From contig CAKTOF010000002.1 in assembly GCA_934589675.1 (NCBI GenBank), positions 62,001 through 126,000 of the forward strand: a stretch of 64,000 nt of DNA. The letters run 5' to 3'. A program made the translations under genes and the position numbers. This document shows positions 7,831 through 17,266 of the stretch, piece by piece. Position 1 is the first letter of the stretch; each line of letters starts with the position of its first letter. Origin of the DNA: an uncultured Oscillospiraceae bacterium (GTDB taxonomy: Bacteria; Bacillota; Clostridia; Oscillospirales; Oscillospiraceae). The notes under the pieces were generated by a model. It made no database searches, was not told the origin of the DNA, and worked only from the letters and a program-made list of their open reading frames with translations.

Positions 7831-9402
7831 TTTTGCTTCTGCCGGCTTCCGGAAGAAGCCGAGATAGACGATGAGCGCCGCAATGATCCAGAAATACGCC
7901 ATCATATACGGCTCTTCAAAAATGTTCTCAAAGTAGCAATGGACGAGCACGCCGCAAAGCCCCGCAAGCATGCCGGCGCAAAGCGGCGACATCCTCCCGC
8001 CGTCCGATTTTTTCGTGCGGTACACCGCGCGCAGACCGATGAGGACAAGGCACACCATGAGCGCGATGAAGAACACAAAGCCGACATAGCCCATCTCCGT
8101 GAGGATCTTCAGGTAGTAGTTGTCCATGTAGAAATAGCTCATCCACGAATAGACCTTGTGCTGCACGGCGACGGCGCCGCCGAACATCCCGAGGCCGAGG
8201 CCGAGCATCGGGCTTGCGCTCAGATAGAGCAGGCCGAGCTCCCACCGGCTGGCGCGGCCGCCGTTGGTCGTGGACGCCGCGAACTCCTCCGTGAACAGAT
8301 ACCCGATACGCGAGGCGACAAACGGGATAAACAGCGACACAAAGCCCGCCGCGAGCACGAGCAGCAGCAGCTTGCGGTCATGCAGCAGCGCGAACACGAG
8401 CACGGCCACCGCCATGGCCACCCACGCCCCGCGCGACATTGTGAACAGGCAGGAAAGGCACATGGCGAACGTGCAGCACCAGAAAAACGCCTTTGCCTTC
8501 CAATCTTTGCAGTAATATGCCATGCCGGCGGCCATCGGCGCGAACAGGACCATGAAGTCACCCATGATATTGGGGCTTCCGAAGATCGAGAACACGCGCG
8601 TGCGCACGCCCTGCTCGGCCTGATCGACCCAATTCGACGGGATGGGCACGGCGACGATATACTGGTAGATGCCGTGCAGCGCGATGAGCGCGGCGAAGAG
8701 CACCATGGCCATGTACATCTGCCTGAAGTCCCGGTCGCCGCGCACAAGGCGCGTCACGACGAAAAACCAGAGCATATACTGCACCGTCGCGCGGTAGCCC
8801 TCGACGGCAATGGAGAAATACGGGCTGACGAGGAACATAAGCGTGAGGCCGACGCCGAGGAACGTATAAAGCGGCACGTCGAGCGCGTTGGCGCGGCTGG
8901 GCAGCGGCGCTCCCTCTGTCATGCGCGTGCGGACGATCCAGCACAGCGAGAACATGAGCAGCGCCTCATCCCACAGCGAGGCCAGAATGTTGATGCCGAC
9001 CACATTGCGCAGCACATAGTTCACCGGCTCATAGAGCGCAAGCGTGAGCAGAATAAACGACGTCAGGCCGCCTGCGAACAGCCAGCCGAAGAGCAGGCTC
9101 CCGCGCCCGACGCGCATGATAAACGCGTAGATGCGCCCGACCACACTCGCCCGCCACCAGCGCGGCAGCGTCCGCACGCGGGCGAGCAGGCCGTTCAGCC
9201 GCCGCGACAGCCGCCCGGGAATGGCGTTTTCCGTCGCCGTCATGGGCGCGGCGAGCGAGCGCGTCACCGCGCAGCAGACGCGCGAATTTCTCGCGCACCG
9301 GCCGACGGCCGCGTTGAACCGGCGCAGCCGGCTGACCTCATACATCGCGGCGAGCGCCGCGAGCATCCGGCCGAGCAGGCTGGCGCGAAACGCCTCAGCC
9401 AT
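7828..9402 (-). CDS. O-antigen ligase/polymerase (Wzy_C) family membrane protein
   Basis: 524 residues with about 10-12 transmembrane segments. The central part holds TMSRGAWVAMAVAVLVF and, after a large extracellular loop, RWELGLLYLSASPMLGLGLGMFG, the typical Wzy_C pattern in which a loop arginine and the 'G-GxG' segment recur. Family members polymerise or ligate lipid-linked glycans outside the membrane. In a Gram-positive-type organism it would act on a wall polysaccharide. It overlaps the DUF4330 gene upstream (its ATG lies inside the final codons of that gene), so translation is coupled. The divergent glycosyltransferase genes support a wall-glycan role. Confidence 0.85.
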   Translation of the reverse strand: MAEAFRASLLGRMLAALAAMYEVSRLRRFNAAVGRCARNSRVCCAVTRSLAAPMTATENAIPGRLSRRLNGLLARVRTLPRWWRASVVGRIYAFIMRVGRGSLLFGWLFAGGLTSFILLTLALYEPVNYVLRNVVGINILASLWDEALLMFSLCWIVRTRMTEGAPLPSRANALDVPLYTFLGVGLTLMFLVSPYFSIAVEGYRATVQYMLWFFVVTRLVRGDRDFRQMYMAMVLFAALIALHGIYQYIVAVPIPSNWVDQAEQGVRTRVFSIFGSPNIMGDFMVLFAPMAAGMAYYCKDWKAKAFFWCCTFAMCLSCLFTMSRGAWVAMAVAVLVFALLHDRKLLLLVLAAGFVSLFIPFVASRIGYLFTEEFAASTTNGGRASRWELGLLYLSASPMLGLGLGMFGGAVAVQHKVYSWMSYFYMDNYYLKILTEMGYVGFVFFIALMVCLVLIGLRAVYRTKKSDGGRMSPLCAGMLAGLCGVLVHCYFENIFEEPYMMAYFWIIAALIVYLGFFRKPAEAK

Positions 9403-9901
9403 TGACGTTCGCCACTTTCGTCACGGTGCCGGTGATCTCGAGGTCGCCGGTCTTGACGATGTGGTTCTTGCCCACGCGAACCTCCTGCGAGCCGACGGAG
9501 TTATTTTTGTCGCTCGGCGCGAGCGAGACGGAGATCGTAAAGCGCAGATTGCTGCGCGCCTGATCGGTCACTGCGACGGTGTTGCCGTCGGAATCGACGC
9601 TCGTGGTGATATACGGCTCGACCGTGCAGCCGGTCACATAGCCGTCGAGCAGGTCGCCGTTGCTCATGAGCTGGCCGCCGACGTGCTCGGAGGCATAGGT
9701 GCACACGTCGTTCCAGACAGCCGTGCAGAGCACCTCGTACTCCAGCGTCGTCTTGCTCGACGGCGCGAGCACGTCCGTCACATCGTCGCCCGCGATCTTC
9801 CAGAACACGCCGGCCGCGACCGCGATGAGAACAAGGACGACCAGCAGGTCGATGAGGTTGACCTTGCCGAACAGCTTTCCCTTTTCGTCAATGACTTTCA
9901 A
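9395..9901 (-). CDS. DUF4330 membrane-anchored protein
   Basis: 168 residues from a TTG start at 9901, which has AAAGGAG 10 bases upstream; no ATG gives a better fit. The layout matches DUF4330: a short basic N-terminus (GKLFGKVNLIDL), one transmembrane helix at about 15-35, then a beta-rich outer domain ending KTGDLEITGTVTKV. The function is unknown. The 8-base overlap with the ligase-like gene ties it to the same membrane process. Confidence 0.8.
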   Translation of the reverse strand: MKVIDEKGKLFGKVNLIDLLVVLVLIAVAAGVFWKIAGDDVTDVLAPSSKTTLEYEVLCTAVWNDVCTYASEHVGGQLMSNGDLLDGYVTGCTVEPYITTSVDSDGNTVAVTDQARSNLRFTISVSLAPSDKNNSVGSQEVRVGKNHIVKTGDLEITGTVTKVANVNG

Positions 9902-10003
9902 GTTTGTTCGCTCCTTTTCGGATTTGCCCCGATTGGGGTTTGATTCTTGGGGGAATTTATAGTAGAATAACAGAATACTGCGGGCGTCCGCAGATTCGTG
10001 CAT

Positions 10004-10032
10004 ATTGTATACGATTTTCCCGCATTGCACAA
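10004..10032 (-). promoter_or_regulatory. Promoter of the DUF4330-ligase operon
   Basis: On the minus strand TTGTGC and TACAAT are separated by 17 bases, about 100 bases upstream of the TTG start. Confidence 0.5.
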
Positions 10033-10057
10033 GTAAAAGTTCTTTAAGAGGGATCCT

Positions 10058-12274
10058 ATGAAGATCATCCATCTCATATCCGGCGGCGACGTCGGCGGCG
10101 CGAAAACGCATGTACTGTCCCTGCTCAGCCACCTCATGGCGACGGACGACGTCCAGCTCATCTGCTTTACAGACGGCGACTTTGCCGCCGAGGCGCGCGC
10201 GCTCGGCATCCCGACGGACATCGTCTCCGGCGCGAACCCGTTTGCCGTCCGCAGCGAGCTCATGCGCCGCATCAAAGAGGGCGGCTTTGAGATCATTCAC
10301 TGCCACGGCGCGCGCGCGAACATGATCGGCGCCATGCTGCGGCGGAGGCTCGATCTGCCCGTCGTGACGACCGTGCACTCGGATTACCGGCTCGACTATC
10401 TCGGCCGCCCGCTCGGCCGGCTGACCTATGGGACGATCAACGCCGTCGCCCTGCGCCGCATCCCGTACCACATCGGCGTGTCCGACGCGATGTGCAGCCT
10501 TCTCATCTCGCGCGGATTTGACCCGCAGACGATGTTTGCCATCTACAACGGCGTCGATTTTTCGCCCGTGACGCCCGCCATGGGGCGGGAGGAATACCTC
10601 GCGTCCGTCGGCCTGTCGGCCGGGCCGGACAGCGTCGTGTTCGGCATCGCCGCGCGATTAAACCCCGTCAAGGACATCGGCACGCTCATCCGCGCCTTCT
10701 CGCGCGTTGTGGCAAGCGCGCCGGACTGCCGCCTCATCGTCGCGGGCGACGGCGAGCAGTCCGGCGAGCTGCGCGCGCTGGCCGCCGAGACGTGCCCGCC
10801 CGGCACCGTCGCCTTCCCCGGCTGGGTCACGGATACGGACAGCTTCTACGGCGCGCTCGACGTCAACATGCTCACGAGCCTGTCTGAGACGTTCCCGTAC
10901 TCGCTGACCGAGGGCATCCGCCTGCACTGTGCGACCATTGCCTCCGAGGTCGGCGGCGTGCCCGTGCTGATCGAAAACGGCGTGACAGGCCTGCTGTTCC
11001 GCCCCGGCGACACGGACGAGCTGGCAAAGCTCATGCTGCGCTATGCCCGCGAGGGCGAAACGCGCCGCGCCATGGCCGAGCGGCTCTATGAGAGCGCCTC
11101 GCGCCGGTTCTCCATCGACGCGACCGTCGCGCACCAGCGCGAGATCTACGAAACGATCCTCCGGCGCGAGCCGCGGCGCAGCAAAAAGCGCGACGGCGTG
11201 CTCATCTGCGGCGCCTACGGCAAGGGCAACGCCGGCGACGACGCCATTTTAGAGGCCATCTGCGCGCAGCTGCGCTCCGTCGACCCCGACCTTCCGCTCT
11301 ACGTTCTCTCGCGCACGCCGACGACCACGGCGCAGCGCTACCGCATCGGTGCCATCTACACCTTCAACTACCCGGCCTACATCCGCCGGATGCGGCGCGT
11401 GCGGCTTTATATCTCCGGCGGCGGCAGCCTCATTCAGGACGTGACGAGCTCGCGCTCGCTTTTCTACTACCTGTCCAGTCTGCGCTCGGCGCACCGGAGC
11501 GGCTGCAAAACGCTCATGTACGGCTGCGGCATCGGGCCTGTCAGCGACCGGCACCTTTCCCGCGCGGGCAAAACGATCGACCGCTGCGCCGACCGCATCA
11601 CGCTGCGCGACCATCTCTCGCCCGAGGTTCTGAAGCAGATGGGCGTCACCCGGCCCGATATCCGCGTGACGGCCGACCCTGCGCTGCTGCTCGATCCCGC
11701 CCCTGACGATCAGGTGGACAGCCTGCTGCTCGGCCGCGGCATCCCGGCGGACGGGCGCTATCTCATGTTTGCGCTGCGCCCATGGCAGGGCTTTGCGGCC
11801 AAGGCCGGGGTCTTTGCCGCCTGCGCGCAGCGGGCATACGAAACGCACGGCCTGACGCCGCTGTTTCTCGCCTTTGAGCCCAAGCGCGACCTTGCGGCCG
11901 CGCAGAGCGTGTGCGAAAATCTCACCTGCCCGTATTACATCCTGCCGACGCCGGAGCGCGGCGACCTCATCGTCGGCCTGATGCGCCGCGCGAGCGCCAT
12001 GGCCGCCATGCGTCTGCACGCGCTCATCTTCGCCGCCGGGCAGGGCGTCCCGCTCGTCGGCGTCGTGTACGACCCGAAGGTCAGCAGCTTTTTAGACGAC
12101 CTCGGCCAGCCCCGCTACGCGCCGCTGCGCGACGTGACAGAGCCGCTGCTGACCGGCATGATCGAAGACGCGCTGGCCGGCGGCCAGCGCGCCGCGGACG
12201 CCAGCGCGCGCCTGCGCGCCCTTGCGCAGGAAAACTGCGACGCTGCGCGCGAACTTCTGGAGGAGACGAAATGA
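10058..12274 (+). CDS. Fusion of GT4 glycosyltransferase and CsaB-type polysaccharide pyruvyl transferase
   Basis: 738 residues. Residues 1 to ~375 form a GT-B glycosyltransferase of family 4: GGDVGGAKTHV, IYNGVDF, GIAARLNPVKD and SLSETFPYSLTEGI with the E-x7-E type donor site. After a short basic linker (RRSKKRDG), residues ~385-738 form a polysaccharide pyruvyl transferase with the CsaB start GAYGKGNAGDDAIL, YISGGGSLIQD, YGCGIGPV and MRLHALIFAAGQGVP. CsaB puts a pyruvyl ketal on the secondary wall polysaccharide that SLH domains bind. The stand-alone CsaB family is about half this length, so one chain may both add a sugar and pyruvylate it. It overlaps the next glycosyltransferase by ATGA. 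Confidence 0.9.
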   Translation: MKIIHLISGGDVGGAKTHVLSLLSHLMATDDVQLICFTDGDFAAEARALGIPTDIVSGANPFAVRSELMRRIKEGGFEIIHCHGARANMIGAMLRRRLDLPVVTTVHSDYRLDYLGRPLGRLTYGTINAVALRRIPYHIGVSDAMCSLLISRGFDPQTMFAIYNGVDFSPVTPAMGREEYLASVGLSAGPDSVVFGIAARLNPVKDIGTLIRAFSRVVASAPDCRLIVAGDGEQSGELRALAAETCPPGTVAFPGWVTDTDSFYGALDVNMLTSLSETFPYSLTEGIRLHCATIASEVGGVPVLIENGVTGLLFRPGDTDELAKLMLRYAREGETRRAMAERLYESASRRFSIDATVAHQREIYETILRREPRRSKKRDGVLICGAYGKGNAGDDAILEAICAQLRSVDPDLPLYVLSRTPTTTAQRYRIGAIYTFNYPAYIRRMRRVRLYISGGGSLIQDVTSSRSLFYYLSSLRSAHRSGCKTLMYGCGIGPVSDRHLSRAGKTIDRCADRITLRDHLSPEVLKQMGVTRPDIRVTADPALLLDPAPDDQVDSLLLGRGIPADGRYLMFALRPWQGFAAKAGVFAACAQRAYETHGLTPLFLAFEPKRDLAAAQSVCENLTCPYYILPTPERGDLIVGLMRRASAMAAMRLHALIFAAGQGVPLVGVVYDPKVSSFLDDLGQPRYAPLRDVTEPLLTGMIEDALAGGQRAADASARLRALAQENCDAARELLEETK

Positions 12275-13416
12275 ACCGGATCATCTGCCTTTCCACCTCG
12301 CCGTACTACCCCATCCCCACGCGCAAGCAGCAGGTCATGAGCCGCCTGCCGGACTCCGAGATCCTCTACTTTGACCCGCCGGTGACGTATCTTGCCCCGC
12401 TGCGCGATAAAAGCGCGAGGGAAAAGCTCCGCGCGTACAGAGCACCGGGCGTGAAGGTCGGATCGTCCATCACGGTCTACTCTCTGCCGCCCGTGCTGCC
12501 GTTTTTCAACAAATTCCGATTTGTCAACCGCATCAACCAGCGCCGCATTGCGCGCTTTGTGAACAAAAAGGCAAAAGCGCACGGCTTTTCCGACCCGATA
12601 TTGTGGTGCTACTCCCCCACCTCGTGCGACAGCGCGCCGCGGATCGGCCACCGCGCGCTCGTCTATGACTGCGTCGACCTGCACTCGGCCTACGGCGGGC
12701 TCATGAACCCGAAGGTCGTCGACCAGATGGAGTTCGATCTCGCCGCCGAGGCCGATCAGGTCTTTGCGACGGCCACGCGCCTTGCCGCGCGGCTTCGCGC
12801 CGTGAACGGGACGGCCGTCATGATCCCGAACGGCGCCAATTATGAGCGCTTTTCCGCCGCGGCGGGCGACCTGCCCTGCCCGGACGATCTGGCCGCACTC
12901 CCCGCGCCCGTTTTTCTGTTCGTCGGGGCGCTGCAAGACTGCATCGAGTACGACTACGTCGAGCACGCCGCGAAGCAAAAGCCGGAGTGGTCGTTCGTGT
13001 TCATCGGCGCAGAGAAGCCCGGCGTCGACCTCTCCGCGCTGCGCGCGCTGCCGAACGTGCATTTTCTCGGCCTTAAGCCGAACGAAGCGCTGCCCGCGTA
13101 CATCCGCCACTCGGCGGCGTGCCTCAATCTCTTCGCCGACAATGCGCTCAGCCGCGACGTCAGCCCGCTGAAGTTCTACGAATACCTCGCCACGGGCCGA
13201 CCCGTCGTCTCGACGCCGCAGCCGGAGCAGGTGCTCCAGTACGAGGGGCTCATCCGCATCGCGCGCAGCGCGGACGAATTTGTCGCCGCGTGTCAGGCGT
13301 GCCTGACGGACGACGGACTGTCGGAAGCCCGCATGGCAGAGGGGCGCCGCTGCTCATGGGACGCGCGCGTGGCGCAAATGTGTGAGATTTTGAAAGCAAA
13401 GGAGATCTTTCAATGA
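12271..13416 (+). CDS. Glycosyltransferase, TuaH-like
   Basis: 381 residues. The ATG overlaps the upstream stop (ATGA) with GGAGGAG before it. The C-terminal half has the GT-B signature features PVFLFVGALQ, PNVHFLGLKPNEALPAYIRH and SPLKFYEYLATGRPVVSTP, and the N-terminal half WCYSPTSC and VYDCVDLHSAY resemble the TuaH/wall teichuronic-acid type transferases, in which a DxxD motif occurs. Cytoplasmic, sugar-nucleotide dependent. It belongs to the same transcript as the GT4-CsaB fusion and probably builds the same wall polysaccharide. The exact linkage is unknown. Confidence 0.82.
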   Translation: MNRIICLSTSPYYPIPTRKQQVMSRLPDSEILYFDPPVTYLAPLRDKSAREKLRAYRAPGVKVGSSITVYSLPPVLPFFNKFRFVNRINQRRIARFVNKKAKAHGFSDPILWCYSPTSCDSAPRIGHRALVYDCVDLHSAYGGLMNPKVVDQMEFDLAAEADQVFATATRLAARLRAVNGTAVMIPNGANYERFSAAAGDLPCPDDLAALPAPVFLFVGALQDCIEYDYVEHAAKQKPEWSFVFIGAEKPGVDLSALRALPNVHFLGLKPNEALPAYIRHSAACLNLFADNALSRDVSPLKFYEYLATGRPVVSTPQPEQVLQYEGLIRIARSADEFVAACQACLTDDGLSEARMAEGRRCSWDARVAQMCEILKAKEIFQ

Positions 13417-14114
13417 GAAATATCAATGAGATCCTGGACGCCAACCCCTATCCCGGGCGTGGCATTGTCCTCGGCGTCAGCCCGGACAGCCGCTATGGCG
13501 TCATCGCGTATTTCATCATGGGCCGCAGCGAGAACAGCCGCAACCGCGTCTTTATCGCGACGGAGGACGGCATCCGCACCGAGGCGCATGACCCGTCGAA
13601 GCTGTCCGACCCGAGCCTCATCATCTACCATCCCGTCCGCGTGTGCGGCGACAAGACCATCGTGACAAACGGCGACCAGACCGACACGATCTACGACGCG
13701 CTCTCCGCCGGGCACTGCTACCGCCACGCGCTGCTCGAGCGCACGTTCGAGCCGGATCCCCCGCACTACACGCCCCGGATCTCCGGCGTCCTGCTGCCGA
13801 CGGGCGACTACAAGCTCTCCATCCTGAAGTCCGATGACGGCGACCCGGAGACGACGCTGCGCTGCTTCTTCGAGTATTTTGACGCGCAGCCCGGCCGCGG
13901 CCACTTCATCCACACCTACGCCCGCGCGGCCGAGCGCCTCGTCTCGTTCGAGGGCGAGCCTGTCTCCGTCGCCATCACGGCCAAAAATGCCGGCGAGCTG
14001 GCCGCGCAGCTGTGGGAGCACCTCAACGAGGACAATAAGATCTCGCTCTTCACGCGCTACATCGATCTGGAAACCGGCCAGACCGACGACTGCATCATCA
14101 ACAAGCTCGGCTGA
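13413..14114 (+). CDS. purO: IMP cyclohydrolase, PurO type
   Basis: 233 residues. NPYPGRGIVLGVSPDS at the N-terminus, YFIMGRSENSRNRVF and TNGDQTDTIYDAL match the PurO family (IMP cyclohydrolase-like, PF07826), which closes 5-formamidoimidazole-4-carboxamide ribotide to IMP, the last step of purine synthesis. PurO is best known from archaea, but homologues occur in Clostridia. The gene starts in the stop codon of the glycosyltransferase (ATGA overlap), so it is translationally coupled to a wall-glycan gene, an unexpected location. No other purine gene is in the window. Confidence 0.82.
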   Translation: MRNINEILDANPYPGRGIVLGVSPDSRYGVIAYFIMGRSENSRNRVFIATEDGIRTEAHDPSKLSDPSLIIYHPVRVCGDKTIVTNGDQTDTIYDALSAGHCYRHALLERTFEPDPPHYTPRISGVLLPTGDYKLSILKSDDGDPETTLRCFFEYFDAQPGRGHFIHTYARAAERLVSFEGEPVSVAITAKNAGELAAQLWEHLNEDNKISLFTRYIDLETGQTDDCIINKLG

Positions 14115-14149
14115 GACAGCCGCATTCAACTTTTGGGAGGTCATACTTC

Positions 14150-15544
14150 GTGAAACGCACACTGATTTCCGAGATCATCGCCGATCCGGCCGGATTTGAC
14201 CGTCAGCAGGTCACCGTCGGCGGCTGGGTGCGCACCATCCGCGACATGAAGACGTTCGGCTTCATCGAGCTCAATGACGGCTCGTGCTTCAAGCCGCTGC
14301 AGATCGTCATTGAGGACGGCGTGCTCGAAAACTACCGCGAGATCGTCCGACAGAACGTCGGCGCGGCGCTCGTCGTCCATGGCACGCTCGTCCACACGCC
14401 GGACGCCAAGCAGCCCATCGAGCTCAAGGCCGCCGCCATCGAGGTCGAGGGCGCGTCCACGCCGGATTATCCGCTCCAGAAAAAGCGCCACACGACCGAG
14501 TATCTGCGCACCATCGCGCATCTGCGCCCGCGCACGAACCTGTTCTCGGCCGTGTTCCGCGTCCGCTCCGTCGCGGCGCACGCCATCCACACGTTCTTCC
14601 AGGATCAGGGCTTTGTCTACATCCATACGCCGATCATCACCGGCTCGGACTGCGAGGGCGCGGGCGAGATGTTCCGCGTGACGACGATGGATCCGGAGAA
14701 TCTGCCCATGACGGAGGACGGCAAGGTCGACTACACACAGGACTTCTTCGGCAAGAGCGTCAACCTGACCGTCTCCGGCCAGCTGAACGTGGAGTCGTTC
14801 GCGCAGGCGTTCGGCAACGTCTACACGTTCGGCCCGACATTCCGCGCCGAGAACTCCAACACGCAGCGCCACGCCGCCGAGTTCTGGATGATCGAGCCGG
14901 AGATCGCCTTTGCCGACCTCGAGGACGACATGGACCTCGCCGAGGCGATGATCAAGTATATCATCAACTTTGTGCTCGAGCGCTGCCCGCAGGAGATGGC
15001 GTTCTTCAACAGCTTCGTCGACAAAGGCCTGCTCGATCGCCTTGAGCACGTCCGCACGAGCGAGTTCGGCCGCGTGACGTACACCGAGGCCGTTGAGATC
15101 CTCAAAAATTCCGGCGTGAAGTTCGAGTACCCCGTCGAGTGGGGCATCGACCTTCAGACCGAGCACGAGCGCTACCTGACCGAGCAGCACTTCAAGCGCC
15201 CCGTGTTCGTCACGGACTACCCGAAGGACATCAAGGCGTTCTACATGCGCCAGAACGACGACGGCAAGACCGTCTCCGCCGCAGACTGCCTCGTGCCGGG
15301 CATCGGCGAGATCATCGGCGGCAGCGCGCGCGAGGAGCGGCTCGACCTGCTCGAGGCGCGCATGGACGAGCTTGGCCTCAAGAAAGAGGACTACTGGTGG
15401 TACCTCGACCTGCGCCGCTACGGCACAACGCGCCACGCCGGCTTCGGCCTCGGCTTCGAGCGCATGATCATGTACCTCACGGGCGTCTCGAACATCCGCG
15501 ACGTCCTCCCGCACCCGAGAACGGTCGGCAGCGCGGACTTTTAA
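14150..15544 (+). CDS. asnS: Asparaginyl-tRNA synthetase
   Basis: 464 residues from a GTG at 14150 with GGGAGGT upstream. The N-terminal OB-fold anticodon domain (VGGWVRTIRD) is followed by the class II catalytic core: FRAENSNTQRHAAEFWMIEPE (motif 2) and GFGLGFERMIMYLTG (motif 3), ending RTVGSADF-like as in AsnS. Length is normal. It charges tRNA-Asn in the cytoplasm. It follows purO by 35 bases and may share its transcript; a strong terminator follows. Confidence 0.96.
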   Translation: MKRTLISEIIADPAGFDRQQVTVGGWVRTIRDMKTFGFIELNDGSCFKPLQIVIEDGVLENYREIVRQNVGAALVVHGTLVHTPDAKQPIELKAAAIEVEGASTPDYPLQKKRHTTEYLRTIAHLRPRTNLFSAVFRVRSVAAHAIHTFFQDQGFVYIHTPIITGSDCEGAGEMFRVTTMDPENLPMTEDGKVDYTQDFFGKSVNLTVSGQLNVESFAQAFGNVYTFGPTFRAENSNTQRHAAEFWMIEPEIAFADLEDDMDLAEAMIKYIINFVLERCPQEMAFFNSFVDKGLLDRLEHVRTSEFGRVTYTEAVEILKNSGVKFEYPVEWGIDLQTEHERYLTEQHFKRPVFVTDYPKDIKAFYMRQNDDGKTVSAADCLVPGIGEIIGGSAREERLDLLEARMDELGLKKEDYWWYLDLRRYGTTRHAGFGLGFERMIMYLTGVSNIRDVLPHPRTVGSADF

Positions 15545-15555
15545 GCTCAAATAAA

Positions 15556-15586
15556 AAATGCCGGCCTCCGGGCCGGCATTTTTATT
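15556..15586 (+). terminator. Terminator after asnS
   Basis: Stem ATGCCGGCC / GGCCGGCAT with a 4-base loop and a T-rich tail. The stretch from here to 15733 holds no supportable gene. Confidence 0.9.
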
Positions 15587-15733
15587 TGTCGGAGATGCAG
15601 CCCGCCGCGCGCGCCCGCTGCGCGCGCACACTTGCGGACTGAGAAGAGTTTTCCCGACGTACACGCCGCCGAAAAAAACGGTTCTGAATTTCTTCGCCGC
15701 CTGCGGTCGGCGAACTCTGCAAGACGCGCACGC

Positions 15734-15768
15734 AAAAAAACGCGTCCCGAATCGGGACGCATTTTTTC
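15734..15768 (-). terminator. Terminator of the MATE gene
   Basis: Stem GCGTCCCG / CGGGACGC flanked by a long A-run on the left and a T-run on the right. It abuts the end of the MATE gene at 15769 and could work in both directions. Confidence 0.85.
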
Positions 15769-17112
15769 TTATTCCGCAAGAGTTCTTTCAAGTTTCCTGC
15801 GGCAGTGCAGGAACAGCGGGAGCTGGGCCGCGACGCACAGCAGCCAGCTGACCGGATAGGAGACGAACAGCTCCGTGAGCGTGTGATGGCTCGGGAATAT
15901 GGCGTACACCCAGAAAAAGCGCGTGCCGATGATGCCGACCATCGTAATGAGCATCGGCGTGAGCGAGACGCCGAGGCCGCGCAGGCCGCCGGAGAGGACG
16001 TCCATATACGCGCAGAGAATGTACGTCAGCCCCATGACGACAATGCGCTCCATGCCGATGGCGATGGCTTCCGCCGAATCGGGCACGAAGATCTTCAGAA
16101 GCGGCTCGCGGAACAAAATGATGAGCCCGCCGAACACGCCGCCGATGACCGTCACGCACGCGATGCAGATGCGCACGGTGTTTTTGATCTTCTTCATGTC
16201 GTGCGCGCCGACGCCCTGCCCGACAAACGTGACGGCCGTCTGGTTGAACTGCGTCGTCGTGAAAAATGCGTAATTCTCGATCGTATTGCACGCGGCGCAC
16301 GCTGAGACGGCCGCGGCGCCGAGCGAGTTGACAGCCGACTGCAAAACGACGTTCGACACGGAGAACAAGCTGCCCTGAATGCCCGCTGGCAGGCCGATGC
16401 GCAGCACCTGCCGCAGCGTCGCACCGTCCACGCGAAGGCCCTTCCGCGTCAGACGCCACGGGCACGCCTTGCGGCAGAGCATCCACACGACCGCCACGGC
16501 GCTGCCCGTCTGCGTGATGCTCGTCGCGAGCGCGACGCCGGCCTCGGCCATGCCAAAACCCGCCACAAACACGATGTTGAGCACCACGTTCGCCGCGCCC
16601 GCCGCCGCGAGGATGTAGAGCGGGTGCTTCGAGTCGCCCACGGCGCGGAACACGGACGAGCAGAAGCTATATACGAGCACGCCCGGCACGCCGAGGAAAT
16701 ACACCTTCATATACCGCTTTGCGCCCTCGAGCACCTCCGGCGGCGTGTCCATCCACTCAAGCAGCTCGCCTGCGCAGAAAAAGCCCGCGATGCCGACGGC
16801 GATGCCCGTCGCAAGGCCGACGATGAGCCCCGTAGACGCGGCGCGGCCGACGCGGTCATATTCCTTCGCGCCATACGCCTGCGCCGCCGCGACGCAAACG
16901 CCGGACGCAAGGCCCATAAACAGGCTGATGATCAGATTGATGAGCGCGCTCGTCGCGCCGACGGCCGCCGTGGCAAGGCTGCCGGAAAACTGCCCGACCA
17001 CGGCGAGGTCGGCCGTGTTGAACAGAATCTGCAAAAGTGCCGTCGCCATAAGCGGCAGTGAGAATGCAATGATCTGGCGGAAGAGAGACCCGCTTTTTTC
17101 CTGCAATTTCAT
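15769..17112 (-). CDS. MATE family multidrug/cation antiporter
   Basis: 447 residues from the ATG at 17112; a GTG four codons upstream with AAGGA is an alternative. A longer reading to 17202 is unlikely because a good promoter lies at 17147-17175. Twelve transmembrane segments in two halves, starting FSLPLMATALLQILFNTADLAVVGQFSG, are typical of the MATE/NorM-DinF group; VGQGVGAHDMKKIKNTVR in the middle matches the second-half signature. It exports drugs or metabolites in exchange for Na+ or H+. Single gene, divergent from lysA. Confidence 0.9.
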   Translation of the reverse strand: MKLQEKSGSLFRQIIAFSLPLMATALLQILFNTADLAVVGQFSGSLATAAVGATSALINLIISLFMGLASGVCVAAAQAYGAKEYDRVGRAASTGLIVGLATGIAVGIAGFFCAGELLEWMDTPPEVLEGAKRYMKVYFLGVPGVLVYSFCSSVFRAVGDSKHPLYILAAAGAANVVLNIVFVAGFGMAEAGVALATSITQTGSAVAVVWMLCRKACPWRLTRKGLRVDGATLRQVLRIGLPAGIQGSLFSVSNVVLQSAVNSLGAAAVSACAACNTIENYAFFTTTQFNQTAVTFVGQGVGAHDMKKIKNTVRICIACVTVIGGVFGGLIILFREPLLKIFVPDSAEAIAIGMERIVVMGLTYILCAYMDVLSGGLRGLGVSLTPMLITMVGIIGTRFFWVYAIFPSHHTLTELFVSYPVSWLLCVAAQLPLFLHCRRKLERTLAE

Positions 17113-17146
17113 AATTATTGACACACATCCTTCATTTCGCCGGAAT

Positions 17147-17175
17147 ACTGTATCATACTTCATCCGCTCTTGCAA
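17147..17175 (-). promoter_or_regulatory. Promoter of the MATE gene
   Basis: On the minus strand TTGCAA and TACAGT are separated by 17 bases. Its position supports the shorter MATE start. Confidence 0.5.
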
Positions 17176-17205
17176 GCGCGGCAGAAAAGATTCATTCTGC
17201 ACCAG

Positions 17206-17234
17206 TTGACATCATTTGAAATAGTCCGTAAAAT
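17206..17234 (+). promoter_or_regulatory. Promoter of lysA
   Basis: TTGACA and TAAAAT separated by 17 bases, about 33 bases upstream of the lysA start. Confidence 0.7.
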
Positions 17235-17266
17235 CTAGGTATCGCTACACCACAGGAGACACCAAA

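Noticed and set aside
7813..9405. Plus-strand frame opposite the O-antigen-ligase-like gene
   Set aside because: Arg/His/Ala-rich translation with no recognisable fold, antisense to a clear membrane protein.
13643..13837. Short overlapping frames in the purO region
   Set aside because: Shadows of purO, Arg-rich and without start signals.
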